Shown here piece by piece: positions 1 through 6,156 of a DNA stretch of 52,055 nt; positions within the stretch are counted from its first letter, which is position 1, and each line of letters begins with the position of its first letter. The position numbers were made by a program, and so were the translations under genes. The notes below the pieces were generated by a model. It was given only the letters and a program-made list of their open reading frames with translations, searched no databases and was not told where the DNA came from. The stretch is taken from the NCBI GenBank assembly GCA_964243295.1, contig CAXTEJ010000025.1:1-52055 (forward strand), given 5' to 3'. The stretch comes from CAXTEJ01 sp964243295 (GTDB taxonomy: Bacteria; Actinomycetota; Actinomycetes; Actinomycetales; Angustibacteraceae).

Positions 1-424
1 GCTGTCGCTCAAGCAGGCCAACGACAGCGCGATGTCGCCCACGGCCGAGTTCGACCCCACGCTCTACGGCATGGCGGCCGAGTACGACGAGGCCGGTCAG
101 TACAAGTACCCCGAGGGCTTCGACCCCGAGACCAACGACTGGCTCGAGGGCTACGAGTCCCAGCGCGAGGTGTGGGAGAAGCAGTACGCCGAGGCCCACT
201 CGCGCTACGAGGCGCACAAGGCCCAGGTCGAGGAGGCCCAGCGGGCCGACGCCGAGGCCCGCAGCGGCGGTGGCGAGGCGCCGACGTCCTACTCCTCGCA
301 GACCGGTGGCGGCAGCGACGACGTCGACGTCGACGTCGCGACCGCCCAGGACGACGAGGCCGAGGGCACGCTCGCCTCGGACGAGGCCCTGGCCGCCCTG
401 CGCGAGAAGCTCACCGGCGCCTGA
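1..424 (+). CDS. rpsA: 30S ribosomal protein S1, C-terminal part
   Basis: Partial gene entering from the left edge; the frame is open from base 2 and reads LSLKQAND, the end of the last S1 RNA-binding repeat, followed by the YDEAGQYKYPEGFDPETNDW stretch that I recognise from actinobacterial S1 tails. S1 binds mRNA on the 30S subunit. The last ~80 residues are an acidic, low-complexity tail (DDVDVDVATAQDDEAEG) ending in LAALREKLTGA. The N-terminal repeats lie outside the window. The ATG at 32 is internal and not a start. A strong hairpin follows the stop, and coaE comes next, as is common in actinobacteria. Confidence 0.9.
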   Translation, partial: LSLKQANDSAMSPTAEFDPTLYGMAAEYDEAGQYKYPEGFDPETNDWLEGYESQREVWEKQYAEAHSRYEAHKAQVEEAQRADAEARSGGGEAPTSYSSQTGGGSDDVDVDVATAQDDEAEGTLASDEALAALREKLTGA

Positions 425-430
425 CGCCGA

Positions 431-467
431 CGACGGCCCCGCACCCCGCCCGGGTGCGGGGCCGTCG
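431..467 (+). terminator. Intrinsic-type terminator after rpsA
   Basis: A perfect 16-bp stem (431-446 paired with 452-467) closes a 5-base loop seven bases after the rpsA stop. There is no clear U-tract, as usual in GC-rich actinobacteria. Confidence 0.85.
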
Positions 468-488
468 TGCGTTGCGGGTCAGCGCACC

Positions 489-494
489 TAGGCT
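489..494 (+). promoter_or_regulatory. -10 box for coaE (leaderless)
   Basis: TAGGCT ends six bases before the GTG of coaE, so the expected transcription start coincides with the start codon. There is no good -35 and no ribosome binding site. The same spacing recurs at several genes in this window. Confidence 0.55.
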
Positions 495-500
495 GCGGCC

Positions 501-1445
501 GTGCTGCGGATCGGGTTGACCGGTGGGACCGGTGCGGGCAAGTCCACGGTGGCGCAGCTGCTTGGTGGCCAGGGCGCCGTGCTCATCGATGCCGACGTCC
601 TGGCCCGCGAGGTTCTCGCGCCGGGCTCGGCCGGGCTCGCGGCGGTCGTCGCCGAGTTCGGCCCCGGCGTCCTCGCACCGGACGGCGCGCTCGACCGACC
701 CGCGCTCGCCGCGGCAGCCTTCGCCTCCGACGACCGCCGCCGCGTCCTCGAGGGGATCACCCACCCGCGCATCGCCGCCCGCACCCGCGAGCTGTTCGCC
801 GCCGCGCCGGCCGACGCCGTGGTGGTGCACGACGTGCCGCTGCTGGTCGAGAAGGGGATGGGACCGGCGTACCACCTCGTGGTGGTCGTCGACGCCGACG
901 TCGAGACCCGCGTCGCCCGGCTCGGCGCGCGCGGCATGGCGGAGGGCGACGCGCGCTCGCGCATCCGCGCGCAGGCCACCCGCGAGCAGCGGCTGGCGGC
1001 CGCTGACGTGTGGCTGGAGAACCAGGGCGCCCAGCCGGCGCTGGCGCGGGCCGTCGAGCGGCTGTGGCTCGAGCGGCTGCTGCCCTACGAGCAGAACGTG
1101 CGGCAGCGCACCGCGGTCCCGAAGCCGACGGCTGCGGTGCCGTCCGACCCGTCCTGGCCCGCGCAGGCGGCGCGGCTGCTGGCCCGGTTGCGGCTGGTGG
1201 CGGGGGAGCGCGCCGTCGACGCGCGGCACGTGGGACCGACGTCCGAGCCGGGGCAGCCGGCGGCCGACGTCCTCGATCTCGAGCTCGGGCTTAGGTCGGC
1301 GCCGGACGCGGGCGTGCTCGCCGACCCGCTCGCCGACGCCGGCTTCCCCCCCGACGGCGAGCCGCCGGCCGGCTGCCTGGCGTGCTGCGGGTCCGCCGAC
1401 CCGGGGCGGCCGGCGAGGCTGCTGCTGCGCGAGCAGGCTCCCTGA
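501..1445 (+). CDS. coaE: Dephospho-CoA kinase with truncated GrpB-like tail
   Basis: Phosphorylates dephospho-CoA at the 3'-OH, the last step of coenzyme A synthesis, in the cytoplasm. Residues 1-~200 are the kinase: P-loop GLTGGTGAGKST at the N-terminus, the DAD motif near residue 29, and the VHDVPLLVEKG lid segment. Actinobacterial CoaE often carries a C-terminal GrpB (UPF0157) domain. Here residues ~213-314 keep its start (DPSWPAQAARLLARL, then HVGPTSEPGQPAADVLDLEL) but stop at SADPGRPARLLLREQAP, about where such domains would still have their final third. The tail therefore looks degenerate or truncated. Start GTG 501 is chosen because it sits directly at the P-loop and behind the -10 box. 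Confidence 0.9.
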   Translation: MLRIGLTGGTGAGKSTVAQLLGGQGAVLIDADVLAREVLAPGSAGLAAVVAEFGPGVLAPDGALDRPALAAAAFASDDRRRVLEGITHPRIAARTRELFAAAPADAVVVHDVPLLVEKGMGPAYHLVVVVDADVETRVARLGARGMAEGDARSRIRAQATREQRLAAADVWLENQGAQPALARAVERLWLERLLPYEQNVRQRTAVPKPTAAVPSDPSWPAQAARLLARLRLVAGERAVDARHVGPTSEPGQPAADVLDLELGLRSAPDAGVLADPLADAGFPPDGEPPAGCLACCGSADPGRPARLLLREQAP

Positions 1446-1463
1446 CACCGGCGCCGTCGTGGA

Positions 1464-1486
1464 CTGTCGGTGGGGCCGTCTACCGT
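1464..1486 (+). promoter_or_regulatory. DNA-damage (PafBC/RecA-NDp type) promoter of uvrB
   Basis: CTGTCGGTG, eight bases, then TACCGT. This matches the actinobacterial RecA-independent damage promoter TTGTCRGTG-N8-TAnnnT at all but the first position of the upstream element. The uvrB ATG follows six bases after the -10, so the transcript should be leaderless. Near-identical elements precede uvrA and uvrC. Confidence 0.8.
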
Positions 1487-1492
1487 TGAGGC

Positions 1493-3595
1493 ATGCGACC
1501 GACGACCGACCTGCAGCGCCGGGTGGCCCCCTTCGAGGTGGTCTCCGAGTTCTCGCCGTCCGGCGACCAGCCGACGGCCATCACCGACCTCACCAAGCGC
1601 GTGACCGAGGGCGAGAAGGACGTCGTCCTGCTCGGCGCCACCGGCACCGGCAAGTCGGCGACCACCGCCTGGCTGATCGAGAAGCTGCAGCGCCCGACGC
1701 TCGTCATGGCGCCCAACAAGACGCTGGCGGCCCAGCTGGCCAACGAGTTCCGCGAGCTGCTGCCGAACAACGCGGTCGAGTACTTCGTCTCGTACTACGA
1801 CTACTACCAGCCCGAGGCCTACATCGCGCAGACCGACACCTACATCGAGAAGGACTCCTCGATCAACGAGGAGGTCGAGCGGCTGCGGCACTCCTCGACG
1901 AGCTCGCTGCTCACCCGCCGCGACGTCATCGTGGTCGCCTCGGTGTCGTGCATCTACGGCTTGGGCACCCCGCAGGAGTACGTCGACCGGATGGCCGTGC
2001 TCAAGGTGGGCGACCAGCTGGAGCGCGACGACCTGCTCCGGCGCTTCGTCGGCATGCAGTACACGCGCAACGACCTCGCCTTCACGCGCGGCACCTTCCG
2101 GGTGCGCGGCGACACCGTCGAGATCATCCCGGTCTACGAGGAGCTCGCGATCCGGATCGAGTTCTTCGGCGACGAGATCGAGCGCATCTACACGCTCCAC
2201 CCGCTCACCGGCGAGGTCGTCAACGAGGAGACGGAGATGTACGTCTTCCCGGCGACCCACTACGTCGCCGGCCCCGAGCGCATGGAGCGGGCGATCACCT
2301 CGATCGAGGCCGAGCTCGAGCAGCGCCTCGCCGAGCTCGACGGGCAGGGCAAGCTGCTCGAGTCGCAGCGGCTGCGCATGCGCACGACGTACGACATCGA
2401 GATGATGCGCCAGGTCGGCTCGTGCTCGGGCATCGAGAACTACAGCCGTCACATCGACGGGCGGGCCCCCGGCACGGCGCCGCACACGCTGATCGACTAC
2501 TTCCCCGAGGACTTCCTGCTCGTCATCGACGAGTCCCACGTCACGGTCCCGCAGATCGGTGCGATGTTCGAGGGCGACATGTCCCGCAAGCGGGCGCTGG
2601 TCGACCACGGCTTCCGGCTGCCCAGCGCCATGGACAACCGGCCGCTGCGCTGGGAGGAGTTCCTCGACCGCATCGGGCAGACGGTCTACCTGTCGGCGAC
2701 GCCCGGCACCTTCGAGCTCGCCAAGGGCGACGGCGTGGTCGAGCAGATCATCCGCCCGACCGGCCTGGTCGACCCGGAGGTCGTCATCAAGCCGACCAAG
2801 GGGCAGATCGACGACCTGCTCCACGAGATCCGGGTGCGTGCCGAGCGCAACGAGCGGGTGCTGGTCACCACGCTGACCAAGAAGATGGCCGAGGACCTCA
2901 CCGACTACCTGCTCGAGCACGGTGTCCGGGTGCGCTACCTGCACTCCGAGGTCGACACGCTGCGCCGCGTCGAGCTGCTGCGCGAGCTGCGCATGGGCGA
3001 GTTCGACGTGCTGGTGGGCATCAACCTGCTGCGCGAGGGGCTCGACCTGCCCGAGGTGTCGCTGGTCGCGATCCTCGACGCCGACAAGGAGGGGTTCCTG
3101 CGCTCTGCCACCTCGCTGATCCAGACGATCGGCCGGGCGGCGCGCAACGTCTCGGGGCAGGTGCACATGTACGCCGACACCATCACGCCGTCCATGGCGC
3201 AGGCGATCGACGAGACCAACCGCCGCCGGGCCAAGCAGGTCGCCTACAACGTCGAGCGCGGCGTCGACCCCATGCCGCTGCGCAAGAAGATCGCCGACAT
3301 CACCGACCTGATCAACCGTGAGGACGCCGACACCGCCGAGCTGCTCGGCGGCGGCGGTCGGCAGCAGTCGCGCGGCAAGACGCCCGTGCCCGGCATGTCC
3401 TCCCGCCCGGACGGCGCCCCCGCCCGGCTCGCCGAGCTGCCGGCCGCCGACCTGGCCGACCTCATCCAGCAGCTGTCCGACCAGATGCACGCCGCCGCGG
3501 CCGACCTGCACTTCGAGCTGGCGGCGCGGTTGCGCGACGAGATCGGCGACCTCAAGAAGGAGCTGCGGGGCATGCAGTCGGCGGGCCACGCCTGA
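1493..3595 (+). CDS. uvrB: Excinuclease ABC subunit B
   Basis: DNA-damage-verifying helicase-like subunit of nucleotide excision repair; it receives DNA from UvrA and recruits UvrC. All parts are visible in 700 residues: Walker A GATGTGKS (residues 48-55), the beta-hairpin region around YYDYYQPEAYI, the DESH helicase motif (LLVIDESHVTVPQ), motif VI QTIGRAARN, and the C-terminal UVR motif (about residues 650-690, ending KKELRGM) that contacts UvrC. ATG 1493 gives the canonical N-terminus with FSPSGDQPTAI. Length is normal. The damage promoter directly upstream suggests induction by genotoxic stress. Confidence 0.98.
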   Translation: MRPTTDLQRRVAPFEVVSEFSPSGDQPTAITDLTKRVTEGEKDVVLLGATGTGKSATTAWLIEKLQRPTLVMAPNKTLAAQLANEFRELLPNNAVEYFVSYYDYYQPEAYIAQTDTYIEKDSSINEEVERLRHSSTSSLLTRRDVIVVASVSCIYGLGTPQEYVDRMAVLKVGDQLERDDLLRRFVGMQYTRNDLAFTRGTFRVRGDTVEIIPVYEELAIRIEFFGDEIERIYTLHPLTGEVVNEETEMYVFPATHYVAGPERMERAITSIEAELEQRLAELDGQGKLLESQRLRMRTTYDIEMMRQVGSCSGIENYSRHIDGRAPGTAPHTLIDYFPEDFLLVIDESHVTVPQIGAMFEGDMSRKRALVDHGFRLPSAMDNRPLRWEEFLDRIGQTVYLSATPGTFELAKGDGVVEQIIRPTGLVDPEVVIKPTKGQIDDLLHEIRVRAERNERVLVTTLTKKMAEDLTDYLLEHGVRVRYLHSEVDTLRRVELLRELRMGEFDVLVGINLLREGLDLPEVSLVAILDADKEGFLRSATSLIQTIGRAARNVSGQVHMYADTITPSMAQAIDETNRRRAKQVAYNVERGVDPMPLRKKIADITDLINREDADTAELLGGGGRQQSRGKTPVPGMSSRPDGAPARLAELPAADLADLIQQLSDQMHAAAADLHFELAARLRDEIGDLKKELRGMQSAGHA

Positions 3596-3606
3596 GCGCC
3601 GGCTCG

Positions 3607-3640
3607 CCGCCCGCCGCTCGCGCGGCGTCGTGGCGGGCGG
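3607..3640 (+). terminator. Possible terminator after uvrB
   Basis: A 9-bp perfect inverted repeat (3607-3615 with 3632-3640) around a 16-base loop lies just after the uvrB stop and before the terC promoter. There is no U-tract and the loop is long, so the call is moderate. Confidence 0.4.
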
Positions 3641-3656
3641 TGGGCCGCCGACTCGG

Positions 3657-3662
3657 TACGAT
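3657..3662 (+). promoter_or_regulatory. -10 box upstream of the terC riboswitch
   Basis: TACGAT lies 12 bases before the first riboswitch stem strand, which would start the transcript a few bases ahead of the aptamer. Confidence 0.45.
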
Positions 3663-3674
3663 CGAGGGGTACAT

Positions 3675-3772
3675 CGGAGGGGAGTATCCCCGCGCGGTGT
3701 CCTCGTCATCACGGAGCCGCCGGCACGCCGGCCGCCCCCGGGGACCCGGCCCACGGGTGGGAGAGACCTCCG
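3675..3772 (+). ncRNA. yybP-ykoY (Mn2+) riboswitch
   Basis: The closing stem CGGAGG (3675-3680) pairs with CCTCCG (3767-3772). The first strand runs into GGGGAGTATCCCC, the conserved GGGGAGUA element. The middle holds GTCATCACGGAG, and the 3' side ends in GAGAGACCTCCG, matching the conserved ACGG and GAGACC elements of this family. The class senses Mn2+ and typically precedes manganese-exporting membrane proteins, including TerC. It sits 53 bases before the terC ATG, consistent with control of terC expression by manganese. Confidence 0.85.
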
Positions 3773-3825
3773 GCAGCAGCGCGACCGCACCTGGCGGCGT
3801 GCGCCTCGACTGACCGGAGACCCGC

Positions 3826-4809
3826 ATGTCCGTTCCCACCTGGGTCTGGCTGACCACCGTCGGCGTCGCCATGGTGTTCCTGCTCGTCGACGTCTTCATC
3901 ATCGGCCGGCGTCCGCACGAGCCGAGCATGGGCGAGTCGGGCCGCCACCTGGCGTTCTTCGTCGCGGCGGCGCTGATCTTCGGTCTCGGCGTCTGGTACT
4001 TCGCCGGTGGCAGGTTCGCCGCGGAGTACTACGCGGGCTGGCTCACCGAGTACTCGCTGTCGATCGACAACCTGTTCATCTTCATCATCATCATGGGCAA
4101 GTTCGCGGTGCCGAGGCACCTGCAGCAGAGCGCCCTGCTCATCGGCATCATCCTGGCGCTGATCTTCCGCGGGATCTTCATCGCCGTCGGCGCCGCGGCG
4201 ATCAACCAGTTCAGCTGGGTGTTCTACCTGTTCGGCGCCTTCCTGGTCTACACGGCCGTCAAGCTCGCCCGCGAGAACGGCGACGACGACGACGAGTTCC
4301 AGGACAACAAGCTGATCGCCTTCACCAAGCGCCACCTGTCGGCCACCGACGAGTACCACGGCACGCACCTGACGATCAAGCGGGACGGCAAGCGCTTCGT
4401 CACCCCGATGCTGCTGGTGCTCATCGCGCTCGGCACGACCGACCTGCTGTTCGCGCTCGACTCCATCCCGGCGATCTACGGCCTCACCAAGGAGCCGTAC
4501 CTCGTGCTGATGGCCAACATCTTCGCGCTCATGGGCCTGCGGCAGCTGTACTTCCTCATCGGCGGGCTGCTCACGCGGCTGGTCTACCTCAGCCTCGGCC
4601 TCGCGTTCCTGCTGCTCTTCATCGGCGTCAAGCTGATCCTGCACGCGCTCCACGAGAACGAGCTGCCGTTCATCAACGGCGGCGAGCACGTGCCGTGGGC
4701 ACCCGACATCCCGATCTGGCTGTCGCTGCTCGTCATCCTCGGCACCCTCGTCGTCACCGCCGTCGCGAGCCTCGCCAAGACCCGGCGCGACGAGCAGGCG
4801 CTGTCCTGA
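3826..4809 (+). CDS. terC: TerC family integral membrane protein (probable Mn2+ exporter)
   Basis: A 327-residue membrane protein with about nine hydrophobic segments and the TerC hallmarks EYSLSIDNLFIFIIIM in the first half and DLLFALDSIPAIYGLT in the second; the acidic residues in these segments are thought to coordinate metal. TerC proteins act in metal efflux, with manganese the best supported substrate. A cytoplasmic loop around residues 145-195 is charged (ENGDDDDEFQDNK). ATG 3826 has CCGGAGA upstream. The preceding yybP-ykoY riboswitch independently supports a role in manganese homeostasis. The historical tellurite-resistance name should not be taken as the function. Confidence 0.92.
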   Translation: MSVPTWVWLTTVGVAMVFLLVDVFIIGRRPHEPSMGESGRHLAFFVAAALIFGLGVWYFAGGRFAAEYYAGWLTEYSLSIDNLFIFIIIMGKFAVPRHLQQSALLIGIILALIFRGIFIAVGAAAINQFSWVFYLFGAFLVYTAVKLARENGDDDDEFQDNKLIAFTKRHLSATDEYHGTHLTIKRDGKRFVTPMLLVLIALGTTDLLFALDSIPAIYGLTKEPYLVLMANIFALMGLRQLYFLIGGLLTRLVYLSLGLAFLLLFIGVKLILHALHENELPFINGGEHVPWAPDIPIWLSLLVILGTLVVTAVASLAKTRRDEQALS

Positions 4810-4837
4810 GCGTCCGCTGCACCGCGGCCGTCGTGGC

Positions 4838-5443
4838 GTGCTGAGCGCCGCCACGGCGGTCGGCGCCGTCGGCATCGCCCTCAACCAGGTCTTCATCTGG
4901 CCGCAGGTCGCCCGTGCCGTCCGCACCACCGAGGGCGTCGCCGCGCTGACCGTCCTCGGCGGACTGCTGGCCCGCTCGACCTGGACGACGTACGGCGCCG
5001 TGCTCGACGACACCGAGCTCGTGATCGGCAACGCGACGGTCGCCGTCGGCTTCCTGGTGCTCCTGGTGCTGCTCGTGCGGCGGACCCCTCGCCGGCGCCG
5101 GCTGCTGGCCGGGGCGCTGCTCGTCGCCGTCGTGGTGACCGCGGCGACTGCGGCCGGCTCGTCGGTGCTCGGGGCGGTGGCCGTCGTCACCGCGGCGGTG
5201 GTGAGCCTGCCGCAGATGGCCCGCGCCCTCGCCGACCGCGAGCGGCTGGCGGGTGTCTCGGTGCCGACGTACGTGCTGATCTGCATCGCGTCGGTCTGCT
5301 GGTTCAGCTACGGCGTGCTCATCGGCTCGTGGACGGTCAGCGCCCCGCACGTGGTGCTGCTGCCGACGTCCGCGGTGGTCACCGTGCTGGCCCACCGCAG
5401 CCAGCGCGCCGCCGCCCCGCCCGGCTCGCTCACCCGGCCGTAG
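4838..5443 (+). CDS. PQ-loop / SWEET-like membrane protein with two repeats
   Basis: A 201-residue protein with about seven hydrophobic segments. It carries two PQ-loop signatures: FIWPQVARAVRTTEGVAALT near the N-terminus and SLPQMARALADRERLAGVSV around residues 125-145, each followed by a segment with an aromatic W-x-x-Y turn (STWTTYG, WFSYGVLIGSW). Two tandem PQ-loop units in one chain resemble a fused SemiSWEET, a sugar-uniporter fold, or other PQ-loop transporters; the substrate cannot be read. GTG 4838 starts 28 bases after terC, so co-transcription with terC and the riboswitch is possible. Confidence 0.7.
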   Translation: MLSAATAVGAVGIALNQVFIWPQVARAVRTTEGVAALTVLGGLLARSTWTTYGAVLDDTELVIGNATVAVGFLVLLVLLVRRTPRRRRLLAGALLVAVVVTAATAAGSSVLGAVAVVTAAVVSLPQMARALADRERLAGVSVPTYVLICIASVCWFSYGVLIGSWTVSAPHVVLLPTSAVVTVLAHRSQRAAAPPGSLTRP

Positions 5444-5485
5444 CCTCTCGCCCCGGCGTGGCTCACAGTGCCCCAGGGGCTGCGT

Positions 5486-6067
5486 TCAGCGATCGGTGCG
5501 AGCGGGCTCGAGGCCGAGGGCGGCGCGGGCGGCGGTGAGCGTGCTGGCGCGCAGCACCGCCGGGTCGTCGTCGGGCTCAGCGAAGAGCACGGTGCCGTGC
5601 ACGCCACCGAGCACGAAGCGGACCCGGGCGCGCGCTTGCGGCGAGTCACCGGCCGGACCGGCGAGCAGGGTGGTCAGCTGGAGGTAGAACTCGCGGCCCG
5701 CCTCCATGGCCGGCCGGCCGGTGGCTGAGGGGTCCTGCACGAGCACCCCCAGGAGCCGCCGGTGCTCGAGGACGACGTCGAGGTAACCGGCCAGGGCCGA
5801 TGCCCGGACGGCGTCGTCCACCGGCTGCACCGCATGCCCGGCGAGCACCCGGTTCAGCTCGTCCAGGACCGGCTCGACCAGGGCCTGCAGCAGGTCGTCC
5901 TTGGTGTGGAAGTGGTAGTACAGCGCCGCCTTGGTGAAGCCCAGCCGTTCGGACAGCTCGCGGGTCGTCGTCGCGGCGAAACCGTGTGCGGCGAACAGCT
6001 CCAGCGCGACGTCGAGGATGCGCTGCCGCGTCGATGCTGCAGCGCAGGGGGCGGCGTTGAGGGACAT
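5486..6067 (-). CDS. TetR family transcriptional regulator
   Basis: A 193-residue repressor-type protein. The N-terminal HTH is clear: TRQRILDVALELFAAHGFAATTTRELSERLGFTKAALYYHFHTKDDLLQAL, the TetR signature split over its usual three helices. The C-terminal ligand-binding half is all-helical and unassigned. ATG at 6067 is preferred over the upstream TTG at 6109 because a TAGGCT -10 on this strand ends seven bases before it. The gene diverges from an MMPL transporter, and an imperfect palindrome overlaps the transporter promoter, so it probably represses that transporter. Confidence 0.9.
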   Translation of the reverse strand: MSLNAAPCAAASTRQRILDVALELFAAHGFAATTTRELSERLGFTKAALYYHFHTKDDLLQALVEPVLDELNRVLAGHAVQPVDDAVRASALAGYLDVVLEHRRLLGVLVQDPSATGRPAMEAGREFYLQLTTLLAGPAGDSPQARARVRFVLGGVHGTVLFAEPDDDPAVLRASTLTAARAALGLEPARTDR

Positions 6068-6074
6068 GCTCAGC

Positions 6075-6080
6075 AGCCTA
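6075..6080 (-). promoter_or_regulatory. -10 box for the TetR gene (leaderless)
   Basis: TAGGCT on the minus strand, seven bases before the ATG at 6067. Confidence 0.5.
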
Positions 6081-6090
6081 GTCGCCGCCG

Positions 6091-6106
6091 CTTGACGGTC
6101 GACAAG
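6091..6106. promoter_or_regulatory. Candidate TetR operator
   Basis: CTTGACGGTCGACAAG is an imperfect palindrome in which 6 of 8 positions pair. It overlaps the -35 of the MMPL promoter and lies 11 bases upstream of the TetR -10, the expected place for autoregulation plus repression of the transporter. Confidence 0.5.
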
Positions 6107-6119
6107 CAAGTGCTACCGT
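6092..6119 (+). promoter_or_regulatory. Promoter of the MMPL transporter gene
   Basis: TTGACG (6092-6097), 16 bases, TACCGT (6114-6119). The -35 is inside the candidate TetR operator. Confidence 0.5.
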
Positions 6120-6156
6120 CAGCTGTCCCAGGCTCCCGGTGGAAGGCAGTTCCCCG

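Noticed and set aside
1420..1500. Frameshift explaining the short CoaE tail
   Set aside because: Neither other frame after the stop continues a GrpB-like sequence, and the uvrB promoter begins there.
523..3321. Long plus-strand frame of 932 codons across coaE and uvrB
   Set aside because: Translation is Arg/Pro/Ala low complexity with no motif; it is a frame shadow of coaE and uvrB in GC-rich DNA.
1085..3790. Minus-strand frame of about 900 codons opposite uvrB
   Set aside because: Composition is that of an antisense shadow (Leu/Val/Asp/His biased, no domains) and uvrB fully explains the region.
6139..6156. Upstream GTG start for the MMPL transporter
   Set aside because: The added residues (MEGSSP) are not family-like and GGAAGG fits ATG 6157 better.
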